A stretch of DNA of 64,000 nucleotides from Gammaproteobacteria bacterium (GTDB lineage: Bacteria > Pseudomonadota > Gammaproteobacteria > Chromatiales > Chromatiaceae), in contig JAAAOQ010000265.1 of the NCBI GenBank assembly GCA_009908845.1, positions 1 through 64,000 on the forward strand, written 5' to 3'. The first letter of the stretch is position 1. The number at the start of each line of letters is the position of its first letter. This document shows, one piece after another, positions 1 through 11,417 of the stretch. Both the position numbers and the translations under genes were made by a program. The notes beneath the pieces were generated by a model. The model ran no database searches. It was not told where the DNA came from and worked only from the letters and a program-made list of their open reading frames with translations.

Positions 1-27
1 GAGGGGCCGAAGCCCCGTCTGCCCACA

Positions 28-57
28 GAACCGTGCGTACGGGTCCGTACACGGCTC
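28..57 (-). other. Group II intron domain V-like hairpin (fragment)
   Basis: Minus strand reads GAGCCGTG TACG GACC CGTA CG CACGGTTC: 8-bp basal helix, 2-nt CG bulge, short distal helix with tetraloop, followed by a GGGGC-TTCG-GCCCC hairpin. No maturase ORF lies upstream (higher coordinates) in the window. Confidence 0.5.
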
Positions 58-119
58 CTCACGTAAGGCGTATCCACCGATCGACGTCAAACCAGTTCGG
101 CGCTGCACCGCCGCCTTGC

Positions 120-1163
120 TCATTCCGCGCGCTCGACCCGATTCCGTCCCGCGTGTTTGGCCCGATACAGCGCCTGGTCCGCCCGATCAACGGCGGTGTA
201 TAGACTATCGGCGCGCTGACAACGGCTCACGCCGATGCTGATCGTCACCGGCTCTGGAATGCCGACGGTCGCCGTCTGCAGCGCACCTCGCAGTTTCTCG
301 CCCAACTGCACCGCCAGATCCTCGGAGGTATGCGGTGCGATGATCACGAACTCCTCGCCACCCCAACGCACCAGGGTATCGCTGCCGCGCAGTTCCTCGC
401 GCACGAGCGCGGTCAGGCTCCGGAGAACCTGATCGCCGCGATTATGGCCATAGTGATCGTTGATCTGTTTGAAATGGTCGATGTCGAAGATGAGAACCGA
501 CAGCGGCAGCCCGTGCCTGGACGCGCGCGCATGCTCGCGTTCGTAGACGCGTTCAGCGGCCTGACGATTCAGCAGCTCGGTGAGCGGATCGTGCTCGGCC
601 AGAAAGTGAGCGCGCTGTTCAGATTCGCGCCAGCGGCGCATGGGGATGCCGCAGAAGAGACTGATGGCGATCAGGCCCACTAGCGTGGCGATGCCGCCGA
701 TTATGACCGTTTGTAGCAGCAGTGGGCGCAATGCCATACCGAGCTCGAGCACGCCGACGCTCACCCCAGCGTCGCGCAGTTCGCTGCGCGCTCGCAGACA
801 GGGGCTGCCGCGACAGGCGCCGATGGCGGCGATCAAGCGACCGTCGCTGCCGTAGACGCTTTCTTCTAATGGGGCATGCCCCTCTGGTCGGTGGCGTCCG
901 AGCAGGGCCTCGATGCGCACGGTTTCGTATTCCCAGAACTCAGGATTCCGCGAGATGACCCGCTCGCTGATCTGTCGTGCCGTGCACTCCCCCAAGAGGC
1001 GCAGATAACCACAGTAGTATTGTCGGTGGTGGTCATAGTGCATCCAGGTCACGGCGACGATCGCCAACAGCGTGAGCGCGATGAATCCGGCCCGCACCGC
1101 CCGCAAGACGTCCTCAGGGTGACTCCATGATGTGATGCGATCCCTCGCGCCCCGCCCGCTCAT
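120..1163 (-). CDS. Membrane diguanylate cyclase (two TM helices, periplasmic loop, GGDEF domain)
   Basis: ORF with RWGGEEFVIIAP active-site motif, DIDHFKQINDHYGHNRGD; start at 1163 gives ATGA overlap with the upstream gene. Confidence 0.9.
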   Translation of the reverse strand: MSGRGARDRITSWSHPEDVLRAVRAGFIALTLLAIVAVTWMHYDHHRQYYCGYLRLLGECTARQISERVISRNPEFWEYETVRIEALLGRHRPEGHAPLEESVYGSDGRLIAAIGACRGSPCLRARSELRDAGVSVGVLELGMALRPLLLQTVIIGGIATLVGLIAISLFCGIPMRRWRESEQRAHFLAEHDPLTELLNRQAAERVYEREHARASRHGLPLSVLIFDIDHFKQINDHYGHNRGDQVLRSLTALVREELRGSDTLVRWGGEEFVIIAPHTSEDLAVQLGEKLRGALQTATVGIPEPVTISIGVSRCQRADSLYTAVDRADQALYRAKHAGRNRVERAE

Positions 1164-1987
1164 GGCGCCACCGGCAGGCATCCGGCCGATCGGAGGATGG
1201 CCGCAGCGCTCGGCGAGCGGACGAAGGCGATAAAGGCCTGCGCCGCATCGGGTGAGGCGGGGCCGGTGACCAGTGCCAGGTTCAGCACCAATGGGTAACG
1301 CCCGGCGGCCAACTGCGCGGGTGTTGGCTCGACGCCCTCGAGCGTCAACACCTGCAACGCGCGCTGTGCTGTCACGACCTCGGTCAGCGGCGTGTACCCG
1401 AAGGCGCCGGGCGTCTGTTCGATCGCCTCCAGATTCTCCTGCGTGGTCATCGTCACCTGCAGATCGGTGCGATACACGGCCTCGGCCAAGACCTCGGCCA
1501 GCGGCTCACTCCAGGCCGCGAGCACCTGGGTCTCGGCGTCGTGCCAAGGACGCAGCACCGGGCGGGCGCGCATGCCATCGGGCCAGCGGGTCTGCGTGCC
1601 TTGGTAGAAGGCGATCAGCGTCTTGGTGCTCAGTGCGGGGGCGGTGACATCGTCGCTGGCGACAAAGGCCAGAGGGGTGCGGGCAAACACCTGCACCTGC
1701 TTGCCCTCGCGCTCGTGCGGCTTGAGTGGGCGCGCGGCCAAGGCGATATCGATGCGTGCATCGGCCAGTGCCCTCAGCCCGCCACCCGTGCCGAGGCTCG
1801 GGAGCACCTCGATCGGCTGCGCGGCTGCGGTGTCCTGGTAGGCCTCAGCCAGGCGTCGCATCACACCGATCGCGCTCCCTGTGCCGCCGATGACCAAGGT
1901 CTCGGCCGCCTGCAGTGGGGGGCGGAGCGACGTCGCGCAGAGCAATAGCACCAACGCTCCCAGACCAGACCTTGCTGCCGTGTTCAT
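1160..1987 (-). CDS. PstS-like phosphate/substrate-binding periplasmic protein
   Basis: Signal peptide (MNTAARSGLGALVLLLCATSLRPPLQAAE) and PBP-like fold motifs (IGGTGSAIGVMRRLAEAY, GTGGGLRALADARIDIALAARPL). Confidence 0.8.
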   Translation of the reverse strand: MNTAARSGLGALVLLLCATSLRPPLQAAETLVIGGTGSAIGVMRRLAEAYQDTAAAQPIEVLPSLGTGGGLRALADARIDIALAARPLKPHEREGKQVQVFARTPLAFVASDDVTAPALSTKTLIAFYQGTQTRWPDGMRARPVLRPWHDAETQVLAAWSEPLAEVLAEAVYRTDLQVTMTTQENLEAIEQTPGAFGYTPLTEVVTAQRALQVLTLEGVEPTPAQLAAGRYPLVLNLALVTGPASPDAAQAFIAFVRSPSAAAILRSAGCLPVAP

Positions 1988-2648
1988 CGGTGTTCCCCAA
2001 TACCGCGTTCCTTTAACAACCCAGCGAGCAAGCAGGCAAACCTGGGCGCCCCATCGTAATCCCCTGAATGGCAGTCTAGCCAATCAGCCAGATCTTGAGT
2101 GGGCGCATCCGTCGTTTCGGGACCGACTTCACAGCTTGTTCCGTCAACTTCAGGTCATGCCGTTATGAAGTCGATCTGCCGTCGAGTTCCCCCCAAGCCG
2201 CTCTCCAGCCAGACACGCGCTATACTGTCCATATATCCAGCAGCCCGGAAGATTGCCTACCATGCGCCATCGCAGTCTTCGATCGTTGGAGATCGGCCCC
2301 GTAGCTGTGCGAATGCTTGTTGGGCGACCAGCCGCGCATAGTGGGCGCGGCGGCGCCAATCGAGCCCATGTAGTGCGCGTTCGGCCTGCGCAAAGTCTTC
2401 TACTGAACGCCAGTCGTCGAACAGGCGCAATGCGTCCGGAAAACGGGCGGCTTGGATGCGTGCAAGCGGTGACTGAGCTCAAGCAGGCCCTGTTTGGGGG
2501 TGCCTGAGCAGCTGTTGAGCGCCGCCTGAATCGTTTGACCTGACCCGATCGGTGATCCGTGGAATGCTTCCGCCGGGTCGTCGGTCGCTTGTTCCGGCGT
2601 CGGTGATCCTCTAGGCTCGAGTAACCATCCACGTTGAAGGCAAATGCT

Positions 2649-2873
2649 GTGAATGAATTGCACCGCATCACGATCGACCCCGAGATCTGCGGCGGACGGC
2701 CCTGCATCCGGGGCCTGCGAATCCGGGTCAAGGATGTCCTCGACTTGTTAGCGGCCGGCGCCTCACGGGAAGAGGTGCTGGAGGATTATCCTTACCTGGA
2801 GCCTGAGGATATCGTCGCTGTGCTGCAGTACGCGGCTCGTCAGAGCGATCATCGCGTCCTAATGGTGGCCTGA
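2649..2873 (+). CDS. DUF433 family antitoxin-like protein
   Basis: HRITIDPEICGGRPCIRGLRIRVKDVLDLLAAGASREEVLEDYPYLEPEDI is a typical DUF433 pattern; GTG start proposed. Confidence 0.85.
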   Translation: MNELHRITIDPEICGGRPCIRGLRIRVKDVLDLLAAGASREEVLEDYPYLEPEDIVAVLQYAARQSDHRVLMVA

Positions 2874-3205
2874 TGCGCTTCCTGGTGGACGCGCAGCTCC
2901 CCCCCGGCCCTTGCCTGATGGCTGAGTGCGCAGGGCTATCCTGCAGACCATGTCGTTGACTTGGACATGGATGCCGCCGCCGACCGTCTGATTTGGCAGT
3001 GCGCAGAACGAGAAGGCGTGGTGATTGTGACGAAGGATGAAGACTTCGTCATCTTGCAGATGGCACACCCTCGCCAGACACCGCAAGTCGTATGGCTTCG
3101 AATCGGTAACACGCGCCGATCTGAGCTGCTGCATCGGATGGAACACCCCTGCCACAGGTCATTGACGGCCTTGAACGCGGTGAATCGCTGATCGAAGTCC
3201 GTTAA
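2873..3205 (+). pseudogene. DUF5615 PIN-like toxin, disrupted
   Basis: Starts MRFLVDAQLPP; body in another frame WLSAQGYPADHVVDLDMDAAADRLIWQCAEREGVVIVTKDEDFVILQ...; tail LPQVIDGLERGESLIEVR in a third frame. Two frame changes at C-runs and one in-frame TGA. Confidence 0.75.
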
Positions 3206-3335
3206 GAGATACTTCATTGGCCGACGTCCTGATCGGTTGTCGACTTGGAAGAAGGCCCCGCACGCGATACCGCCGCATTCTGCGCTATTTCCGCCTAGAG
3301 CTTGCGCGCGAACAGCGCGGGACTAGGGTCCCACC

Positions 3336-3373
3336 AAAAAAACGGGCTAGCGCCTTGCGACGCTAACCCGTTG
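3336..3373 (-). terminator. Rho-independent terminator downstream of tRNA-Asn
   Basis: Minus strand ACGGGTTAGCG...CGCTAGCCCGT hairpin followed by a T-run (aaaaaaa on + strand). Confidence 0.75.
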
Positions 3374-3380
3374 TTTCGAT

Positions 3381-3456
3381 TGGCTCCCCGAACTGGACTC
3401 GAACCAGTGACCCACTGATTAACAGTCAGTTGCTCTACCAGCTGAGCTATCGGGGA
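3381..3456 (-). tRNA. tRNA-Asn (GTT)
   Basis: Minus strand TCCCCGATAGCTCAGCTGGTAGAGCAACTGACTGTTAATCAGTGGGTCACTGGTTCGAGTCCAGTTCGGGGAGCCA; cloverleaf, GTT anticodon, encoded CCA. Confidence 0.97.
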
Positions 3457-3564
3457 ATTGATCGAGCCGCATATACTACCTTTCCCTCGTTAAGCCGTCA
3501 AGCGGCAAAACGCCTCTTCGGTGACTTCCGCTTGGTGAGCCGGTCGGCCGACAACAGTCGTCAA

Positions 3565-4791
3565 TCAGGCCGCTACACGGGCCAGGCGATCGAGCGCGTT
3601 CTCGAGGTTCTCCCGGCTGGTGGCGATCGAGATCCGCGCGTAGCCGGGCGCGCCGAACGCTGAGCCGGGGACGAGCGCGACACCGGCCTGTTCGATCAGC
3701 TGCTCGGCAAGCTCGAGATCGGTTCGTACACCCTCGAGCGCGTCGATCAGACCTTGCACCTTCGGGAAGACGTAGAAGGTGCCGTCGGTCGGCAGGCATT
3801 CGATGCCCGGGATCGCATTGAGCCGCTCGACCACAAGGTCGTGGCGCTCCTTGAACGCCGAGAGCATCTCGCCGATGCACTCCTGCGGTCCCTCGAGTGC
3901 CGCTTGCGCAGCCACCTGCGCGATCGAGGTCGGGTTCGAGGTGCTCTGCGATTGGATCTTCTTCATGGCCTTGATCACCGCCTCCGGTCCGCCGGCGTAG
4001 CCGATGCGCCAGCCGGTCATCGAGTAGGCCTTGGAGACGCCGTTGAGCACCATGGTACGCGGCAGCAGATCTGGGCAGGCCATCACGATGTTGACGAAGG
4101 CGCCGCGATCCGGCCACAGGATATGCTCGTACATATCGTCAGTGGCGATCAGCGCCCGCGGGAAGTCGCGCAGCACGTCGCCAAGGGCTTCGAGCTCATC
4201 GCGGCTGTAGGCCATCCCGGTCGGGTTCGACGGGCTGTTGATCACGACCAGCTTGGTCTTGTCGGTCATCGCGCCGCGCAGCTGGTTCGGCGTGATCTTG
4301 AACCACTGCTCGGCCCCGGCCTGCACCAGCACCGGGGCGGCGCTGGCGAGCAGCACCATGTCCGGATACGACACCCAGTATGGCGCTGGGATCACGACCT
4401 CGTCGCCCGGGTCCAGCACCGCCTGCGCTAGGTTGTAGAAGCTCTGCTTGCCGCCGCAGGAAACCAGGATCTGCTCCGGCGCATAGTCGAGCCCGTTGTC
4501 GCGCTGGAACTTGGCGATGATGGCGTGCTTGAGCTCGATCGTGCCGTCAACCGCCGTGTACTTGGTGAAGCCGGCGTTGATGGCGTCGATCGCGGCTTGC
4601 TTGATGTGATCGGGCGTGTCGAAATCCGGCTCCCCTGCCCCCAAACCGATCACGTTCTTCCCCGCTGCACGCAGCTCCTTGGCGCGTGCTGTGATGGCAA
4701 GGGTGGCCGATGGCTTGACGGCTTGAACACGGTTGGAGAGCTTGGTGGTCATCGCTGATGGATCCCGGGGTAGCGCAGTCGATAAAGGCAA
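3565..4791 (-). CDS. aspC: Pyridoxal phosphate-dependent aspartate aminotransferase (class I/II)
   Basis: SNRVQAVKPSATLAITARAKELRAAGKNVIGLGAGEPDFDTP, SNPTGMAYS, NGVSKAYSMTGWRIGYAGG. Confidence 0.93.
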   Translation of the reverse strand: MPLSTALPRDPSAMTTKLSNRVQAVKPSATLAITARAKELRAAGKNVIGLGAGEPDFDTPDHIKQAAIDAINAGFTKYTAVDGTIELKHAIIAKFQRDNGLDYAPEQILVSCGGKQSFYNLAQAVLDPGDEVVIPAPYWVSYPDMVLLASAAPVLVQAGAEQWFKITPNQLRGAMTDKTKLVVINSPSNPTGMAYSRDELEALGDVLRDFPRALIATDDMYEHILWPDRGAFVNIVMACPDLLPRTMVLNGVSKAYSMTGWRIGYAGGPEAVIKAMKKIQSQSTSNPTSIAQVAAQAALEGPQECIGEMLSAFKERHDLVVERLNAIPGIECLPTDGTFYVFPKVQGLIDALEGVRTDLELAEQLIEQAGVALVPGSAFGAPGYARISIATSRENLENALDRLARVAA

Positions 4792-5134
4792 CAGCAGAGC
4801 CCTAGTCAGGCCAGGGGTCTCGAGCTAAGGGTCTGTCCGCAAGCAATTGAACCTCAGGATGTAAGGGCAGCCAAGTGATTCTTGCCGCCGGCTAGCCGGC
4901 GCTACTCGGGCTATTTGCGGACCACCCTAACGCTGCTGATAGACAAAGTTGGCATTCGGCAACTGGCGCCCGATCATAGCGAATCGAAACGGCGCACGCG
5001 ACGCGCGTTCCAACCCGGTCAAGACCCTTGCTGCGAGCGAGATGCCTCGGCTTCAGTCGAAGCCGGTAGGGAGTCCTGCCCGCCTCGAGCCGCCCATCTT
5101 CACCCAACTCGACGTCACCCTGGATCATCCCGCC

Positions 5135-7141
<2,007 letters not shown>

Positions 7142-7319
7142 GCGCCTCTCCAAGATAAGCTGATCAAGCCCGATTCAGGCGGCGCTCGCAACTGCCGTCT
7201 TTGCAGAGACGGCGACTGCTAGAATCAACACAGCATACAATCGTGTTAAGCGGGCGCCGCGCATCCCGCTGCACAGGTTCGACACACCCTGACTTTCCAG
7301 GAAAACTCAAGGCTCCCTC

Positions 7320-8099
7320 ATGATCGACCCCGAACTTAAGGAGACCATCAAGCGCGAGCTGCCGATCTATCTGCGGGAGGACCCGGGATTTCGTGACTTC
7401 GTGCTCGAGCTGACCCGCGACGCCTATGCCGATCGTGCCCAGACCAGCGACTGGTTCCATCAGGCCATTGCCGAGATGCGCGAAGAGCGTGCGCGCTCCG
7501 AGCGCCGCTGGGAGGAGTATCTGCGCGACCGCGAAGCGCAGAACCAAAAGTGGGACGAACAAAACCGTAAATGGGACGAACAGAATCGTAAGTGGGACGA
7601 ACAGAATCGTAAGTGGGAGGAGCAAAACCGCAAGTGGGAGGAGAACCAGGCCGAGCTGCGGCGGATGAACGACGCGCTGCTCGCCTTCGCCAAGAAGCAC
7701 GAGCGCAGCATCGGCGCGCTGGGTGCCCGCTGCGGGCTGAACGCCGAGAAGGCCTTCCGCGATGCGCTCGCGTCGATCCTCGAACAAAACTTCGGCGTCG
7801 AGGTGATCAACTACAACGGCTACGACGACAGCGGCGAGGTCTTCGGCCACCCGGACCAGATCGAGCTCGATGTGATCATCACGAACGGGCTATTGATCCT
7901 GTGCGAGCTGAAGTCGTCCATCGACAAGGGCGGGATGTACCTGTTCGAGCGCAAGGCGCGTTTCTACGAGCGTGAGCACGAGCGCAAGGCCAGCCGGCTG
8001 ATCGCGATCTCGCCGATGATCGAGCCCAAGGCGTACAAGGTCGCCGAGCGCCTCGGCATCGACTGCTTCGCCGACTCGATCGACGTCGAAGCGCTCTAG
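7320..8099 (+). CDS. DUF3782-like / PD-(D/E)XK-like protein with coiled-coil heptad repeats
   Basis: KWDEQNR tandem repeats followed by a conserved C-terminal nuclease-like region (ELDVIITNGLLILCELKSSIDKG..FERKARFYE). Confidence 0.7.
   Translation: MIDPELKETIKRELPIYLREDPGFRDFVLELTRDAYADRAQTSDWFHQAIAEMREERARSERRWEEYLRDREAQNQKWDEQNRKWDEQNRKWDEQNRKWEEQNRKWEENQAELRRMNDALLAFAKKHERSIGALGARCGLNAEKAFRDALASILEQNFGVEVINYNGYDDSGEVFGHPDQIELDVIITNGLLILCELKSSIDKGGMYLFERKARFYEREHERKASRLIAISPMIEPKAYKVAERLGIDCFADSIDVEAL
7548..7652 (+). repeat. 21-bp in-frame tandem repeat (KWDEQNR x3, KWEEQNR, KWEENQA)
   Basis: Five consecutive 21-nt units visible in sequence (aagtgggacgaacaaaaccgt and variants). Confidence 0.95.
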
Positions 8100-8207
8100 A
8101 TCGGCTGCTCACCGCGTCCGTCCAGCGCGCAACGCAATCCTGCCTGTGATCCAGGCGCACGCCGCCTCTAACGCTGGGCCTTGACCGCCCCCAACGCCGG
8201 GCCTGGT

Positions 8208-9392
8208 CTAGGCGCGATCGTTCCTCGGCGGCGCGCTGGCCGCGGCCAGGGTCTTGCGCAGCTCGGCCTCCATCTGCTGCAGCTCGGCGCCGGCGGCGGC
8301 GCGGGCGCGCTTGCCCTCGTCGGCGATCTGCAGGCTCTCCTCGATGGTCTCGATCAGGGTCCGGTTGGCCTCCTTGACCGTCTCGATGTCGAACACGCCG
8401 CGCTCGATCTGACGCCGCGCCTCGGCGTTGGCGGTCTTCAGGTTGGCCGCGTTGGCCTTGAGCAGATCATTGGTCAGGTCGGTCGCGGCCTTGACCGTCT
8501 CGGCGGCGCGGCCGGAGCGGTAGATGGTCACCGCCTGCGCGAGCTGCTGGCGCCACAACGGCACCGTGTTGACCAGGGTCGAGTTGATCTTGTTGATCAG
8601 GCCCTTGTCGTTCTCCTGTACCAGCCGGATGCTCGGCAGCGCCTGCATCGCCACCTGCCGGGTCAGGCGCAGATCGTGGACGCGCCGCTCGAGGTCGTCG
8701 CGCGCGGTGCGCAGATCGCGCAGGTTCTGCGCCTCCACCATGTCCTCGGCCTGCTCGACGTTGGCCGCGAGCCGCGGGATGGTCTCGTTGTCGAGTTCCT
8801 CGAGCTTGGCCTGGCCGGCGGCGATGTAGTGCTCGAGCTCACGGAAATAGTCGAGATTGGCGTCATAGAGCCGGTCGAGCGCGGTCACATCGGTCAGCAG
8901 CCGGGTCTTGTGGCGCTCGAGGTCGATGGTGATGCGGTCGATGTGGTCGCGCACCTCCTCATACTCCTGCAGGAAGCGCAGGATCGGTTTGCCGGCGCCA
9001 AACAGCCGCTTGAAGAAGCCCGGTTTGGCGTTCGGGTCCATTGCCTCGATGTCGAACCCGCGCAGCGTCCCGACCATCTCGCTCAGCGTGTGCCCGGCCG
9101 CGCCAGTGTCCTTGTTGCGCACGCCCTCGAGCATCTGATCCGAGACCGCCGTCAGCTGCTGCTGCGCCTTGGCCCCGAAGTGCATGATCGAGCTGCTGTC
9201 GGTCAGGTCCAGCTCGGCCAACAGGCCCTTGATCTCGGCCTGCTCGGCCGGCGGGGCGTCGGCCAGCGCGACGACCTCCTGGCCGGCGGCAGCAGCGGGG
9301 CTGATCGCAGGCGTGCCAACGGGTGCTGCCGACCGTTCGTTGGCTGCTGGTGTCTGTTCTGGCCTCGTGGTGGGCTTCTCGCTCATGGTCAT
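8208..9392 (-). CDS. Toxic anion resistance protein, TelA/KlaA family
   Basis: FFKRLFGAGKPILRFLQEYEEVRDHIDRITIDLERHKTRLLTDVTALDRLYDANLDYF..ELEHYIAAGQAKL pattern of the TelA family. Confidence 0.9.
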   Translation of the reverse strand: MTMSEKPTTRPEQTPAANERSAAPVGTPAISPAAAAGQEVVALADAPPAEQAEIKGLLAELDLTDSSSIMHFGAKAQQQLTAVSDQMLEGVRNKDTGAAGHTLSEMVGTLRGFDIEAMDPNAKPGFFKRLFGAGKPILRFLQEYEEVRDHIDRITIDLERHKTRLLTDVTALDRLYDANLDYFRELEHYIAAGQAKLEELDNETIPRLAANVEQAEDMVEAQNLRDLRTARDDLERRVHDLRLTRQVAMQALPSIRLVQENDKGLINKINSTLVNTVPLWRQQLAQAVTIYRSGRAAETVKAATDLTNDLLKANAANLKTANAEARRQIERGVFDIETVKEANRTLIETIEESLQIADEGKRARAAAGAELQQMEAELRKTLAAASAPPRNDRA

Positions 9393-9546
9393 CGCTGCTC
9401 CTCTTGGTTCGGCACTGGGCGACCGGGTCATTGGTCAAGCCAATCGCCTATGCTATACCGGCGGTGGGTTGGCGGTGATAACGAGGCCGCAATCACCTGC
9501 GTCGGCCTAGTCGAGTCAGCGCATGGGCGCCGGGCCGCTGCCGGGG

Positions 9547-10497
9547 CTACCGAATCCCCTCTTGATCGAGCTGTTTCTTCAGCACCTCGATCTGCACATC
9601 GAGATCGAGCACGTCGGCCTCGCGCAGCCGCTCGCGCTGGCGCTCGAACTGCTCCTCGATCGTGATCAGGGCGGTCCGGAAGTTCTGTTCCAGCTCGGCC
9701 GAATCGGCGTAGCGGTGGGTGCGGGCATAGCCATCCGAGACCTGCTCCGCGCCTTCAAGGAAGACGGTCAGGAACCGGCGGGCACGGCGCAGATCGGACG
9801 GGCGCTCGGCGATCTGCGCCAGGATGCCGCGCCCGAGCTCGGCGATGCGCGTCAGCCGTGTGCTGAGCTCGCGGTTGTGGATCGCGTCGGCGGCGCGCTC
9901 AATGTTGATCAGCCGATCCTCGGCCCCGGCGAGGGCCTCGAGTACCGCCCGTGACTCTTTGTCTTGCGCTGGCGGCGACTCCCCGACCCAGAACGGCTCG
10001 AGGCCATAGGTCAGATGATAGCCAAGCAGCGCGACCGCGCCGAAGCCGAGGCCGATTGCCAGCGGATAACCGATCCCCAGCACCGCCGCGGTGCCGGTTC
10101 CGAGCGCTAACAGGCCTGCCGCTAGATTCCGGAGCGGCAACCGCCAGGTGCGGCCAAAGCGGCGGAACCGCCGATTCTCCCGTGGCGCCGTGGAGGCGAG
10201 CGAGGTGCGCCGGGTGAGCACCGCAGCGAGCGCAATCAACCCCCAGGCCAGCGCATCAGCGACGAAGCCGTCGAACCGGCCCCAGGTCAGCGCGATCACG
10301 GCCGCAAGCAACAGTGGTGCCGAGACGATCCAAAGCAGGAGCGCCTGCACCGGCCGCACCCGACCAGGTGGGCGCGCCGTTGCTCCAGCCGGCGTGAGCG
10401 CCTGCCCCCGCTCCCGCAGCCATTGGGCAGCCGGACCGGTCACGCCAAGCCGGTTCAGCAGCTCTTGAAAGTTGCTATCAGGTCCCCGGGTAGTCAC
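9547..10497 (-). CDS. XpaC-like 5-bromo-4-chloroindolyl phosphate hydrolysis family membrane protein
   Basis: Two TM segments plus a C-terminal helical region; adjacent to TelA as commonly seen for the XpaC/TelA pair; GTG start proposed. Confidence 0.65.
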   Translation of the reverse strand: MTTRGPDSNFQELLNRLGVTGPAAQWLRERGQALTPAGATARPPGRVRPVQALLLWIVSAPLLLAAVIALTWGRFDGFVADALAWGLIALAAVLTRRTSLASTAPRENRRFRRFGRTWRLPLRNLAAGLLALGTGTAAVLGIGYPLAIGLGFGAVALLGYHLTYGLEPFWVGESPPAQDKESRAVLEALAGAEDRLINIERAADAIHNRELSTRLTRIAELGRGILAQIAERPSDLRRARRFLTVFLEGAEQVSDGYARTHRYADSAELEQNFRTALITIEEQFERQRERLREADVLDLDVQIEVLKKQLDQEGIR

Positions 10498-10988
10498 AGG
10501 AAGAATAACGACTGACAAGACACGAGACCGACACTCCAGAACAGCAGCAGCGCACCGAGGATGCGCGCACCGATCCCGGGTCGCGAGGGCGCCGGCCGGG
10601 GTGGTTCGGGTGGTTGGGAGACGGTCATATGGGCTCTCGTTTCGGGGTTGTAGTCGTCCTGGGCGCTTGGCCCAATCTTGACCTAATGATACGCCCCCGC
10701 ACTCTCCACGCGCTTTATCGTCCAGTGGTTGGCAGTTGCCGCTGCTCCATGGGAACATGGAGACTCAATCTGATCCAACGCAAGCAACCGTCGCGTCCAG
10801 GATCACGTCGATGGTGCTTTTGAAGTACTCTGCGCCGCATCTGAGCCCTTGGCACCGCAGGCAGGCGTCGATGACGTCCGAGCGGGCGCGGGGCGCTGAT
10901 GTCCGATCGCGTCTGTCTGGCCGCGACTGTCCGGTCGCGTCGGGCATGCGTCTTTCTGTTGAACCCTAGCTGCGATCCGATACCCCTG

Positions 10989-11306
10989 ATGGACGACACG
11001 CTGAAACGACTGCTCGACGCCGAAATGCGGGCCGAGAAGATCGCCCAGGAGGCGGAGCAGGAGCAAGAGCGCATCATTCAGGCGGCGATGCGTGACGCTC
11101 GCACCCAGGATGAGCACTTCACCGCGCGCGTGCCGGACCTGCATCGGAGCTTCATCAACAAGGCGGAAGAACGCGCCGAGCAGACCGTCGCGGAGCTCAA
11201 GCGTCGTTACGACGAGCGCCATGTTCAGCTCCGTGAAACCGCCGAGAAGCGAGAGGACGAGGCCCTCAAGGCGGCCTTCGCGCTGCTGCTCGATCCAACG
11301 CGATGA
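10989..11306 (+). CDS. V-type ATP synthase small coiled-coil subunit (G/H-like)
   Basis: Short charged coiled coil heading the V-ATPase operon (LLDAEMRAEKIAQEAEQEQERIIQAAMRDAR). Confidence 0.7.
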   Translation: MDDTLKRLLDAEMRAEKIAQEAEQEQERIIQAAMRDARTQDEHFTARVPDLHRSFINKAEERAEQTVAELKRRYDERHVQLRETAEKREDEALKAAFALLLDPTR

Positions 11307-11417
11307 TCGATCTCGTCTGCGACCGAGCCCCGGTCGCATCGACTGATTTGCTCCCTGTACCCTGATTGGCATGCCGCAATCATTCGCCGTGCTCATTCGC
11401 CGTAAAGGCTGCGACCG

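Noticed and set aside
7192-7212. gccgtctttgcagagacggc hairpin after uvrB as terminator
   Set aside because: Stem is plausible but no T-run follows, so not called.
7548-7652. Tandem 21-bp repeats considered as CRISPR or VNTR
   Set aside because: No spacers; units are contiguous and encode heptads in frame.
7164-7850. Minus-strand ORF with LFVPFTVLFVP hydrophobic repeats, resembling a membrane protein
   Set aside because: It is the antisense of the KWDEQNR repeats in the DUF3782-like gene.
8181-9665. 494-aa plus-strand ORF over telA
   Set aside because: Antisense shadow of the TelA-family gene.
8208-10497. telA/xpaC pair considered as a novel stress system
   Set aside because: TelA and XpaC-like genes are often neighbours; nothing unusual seen in the sequence.
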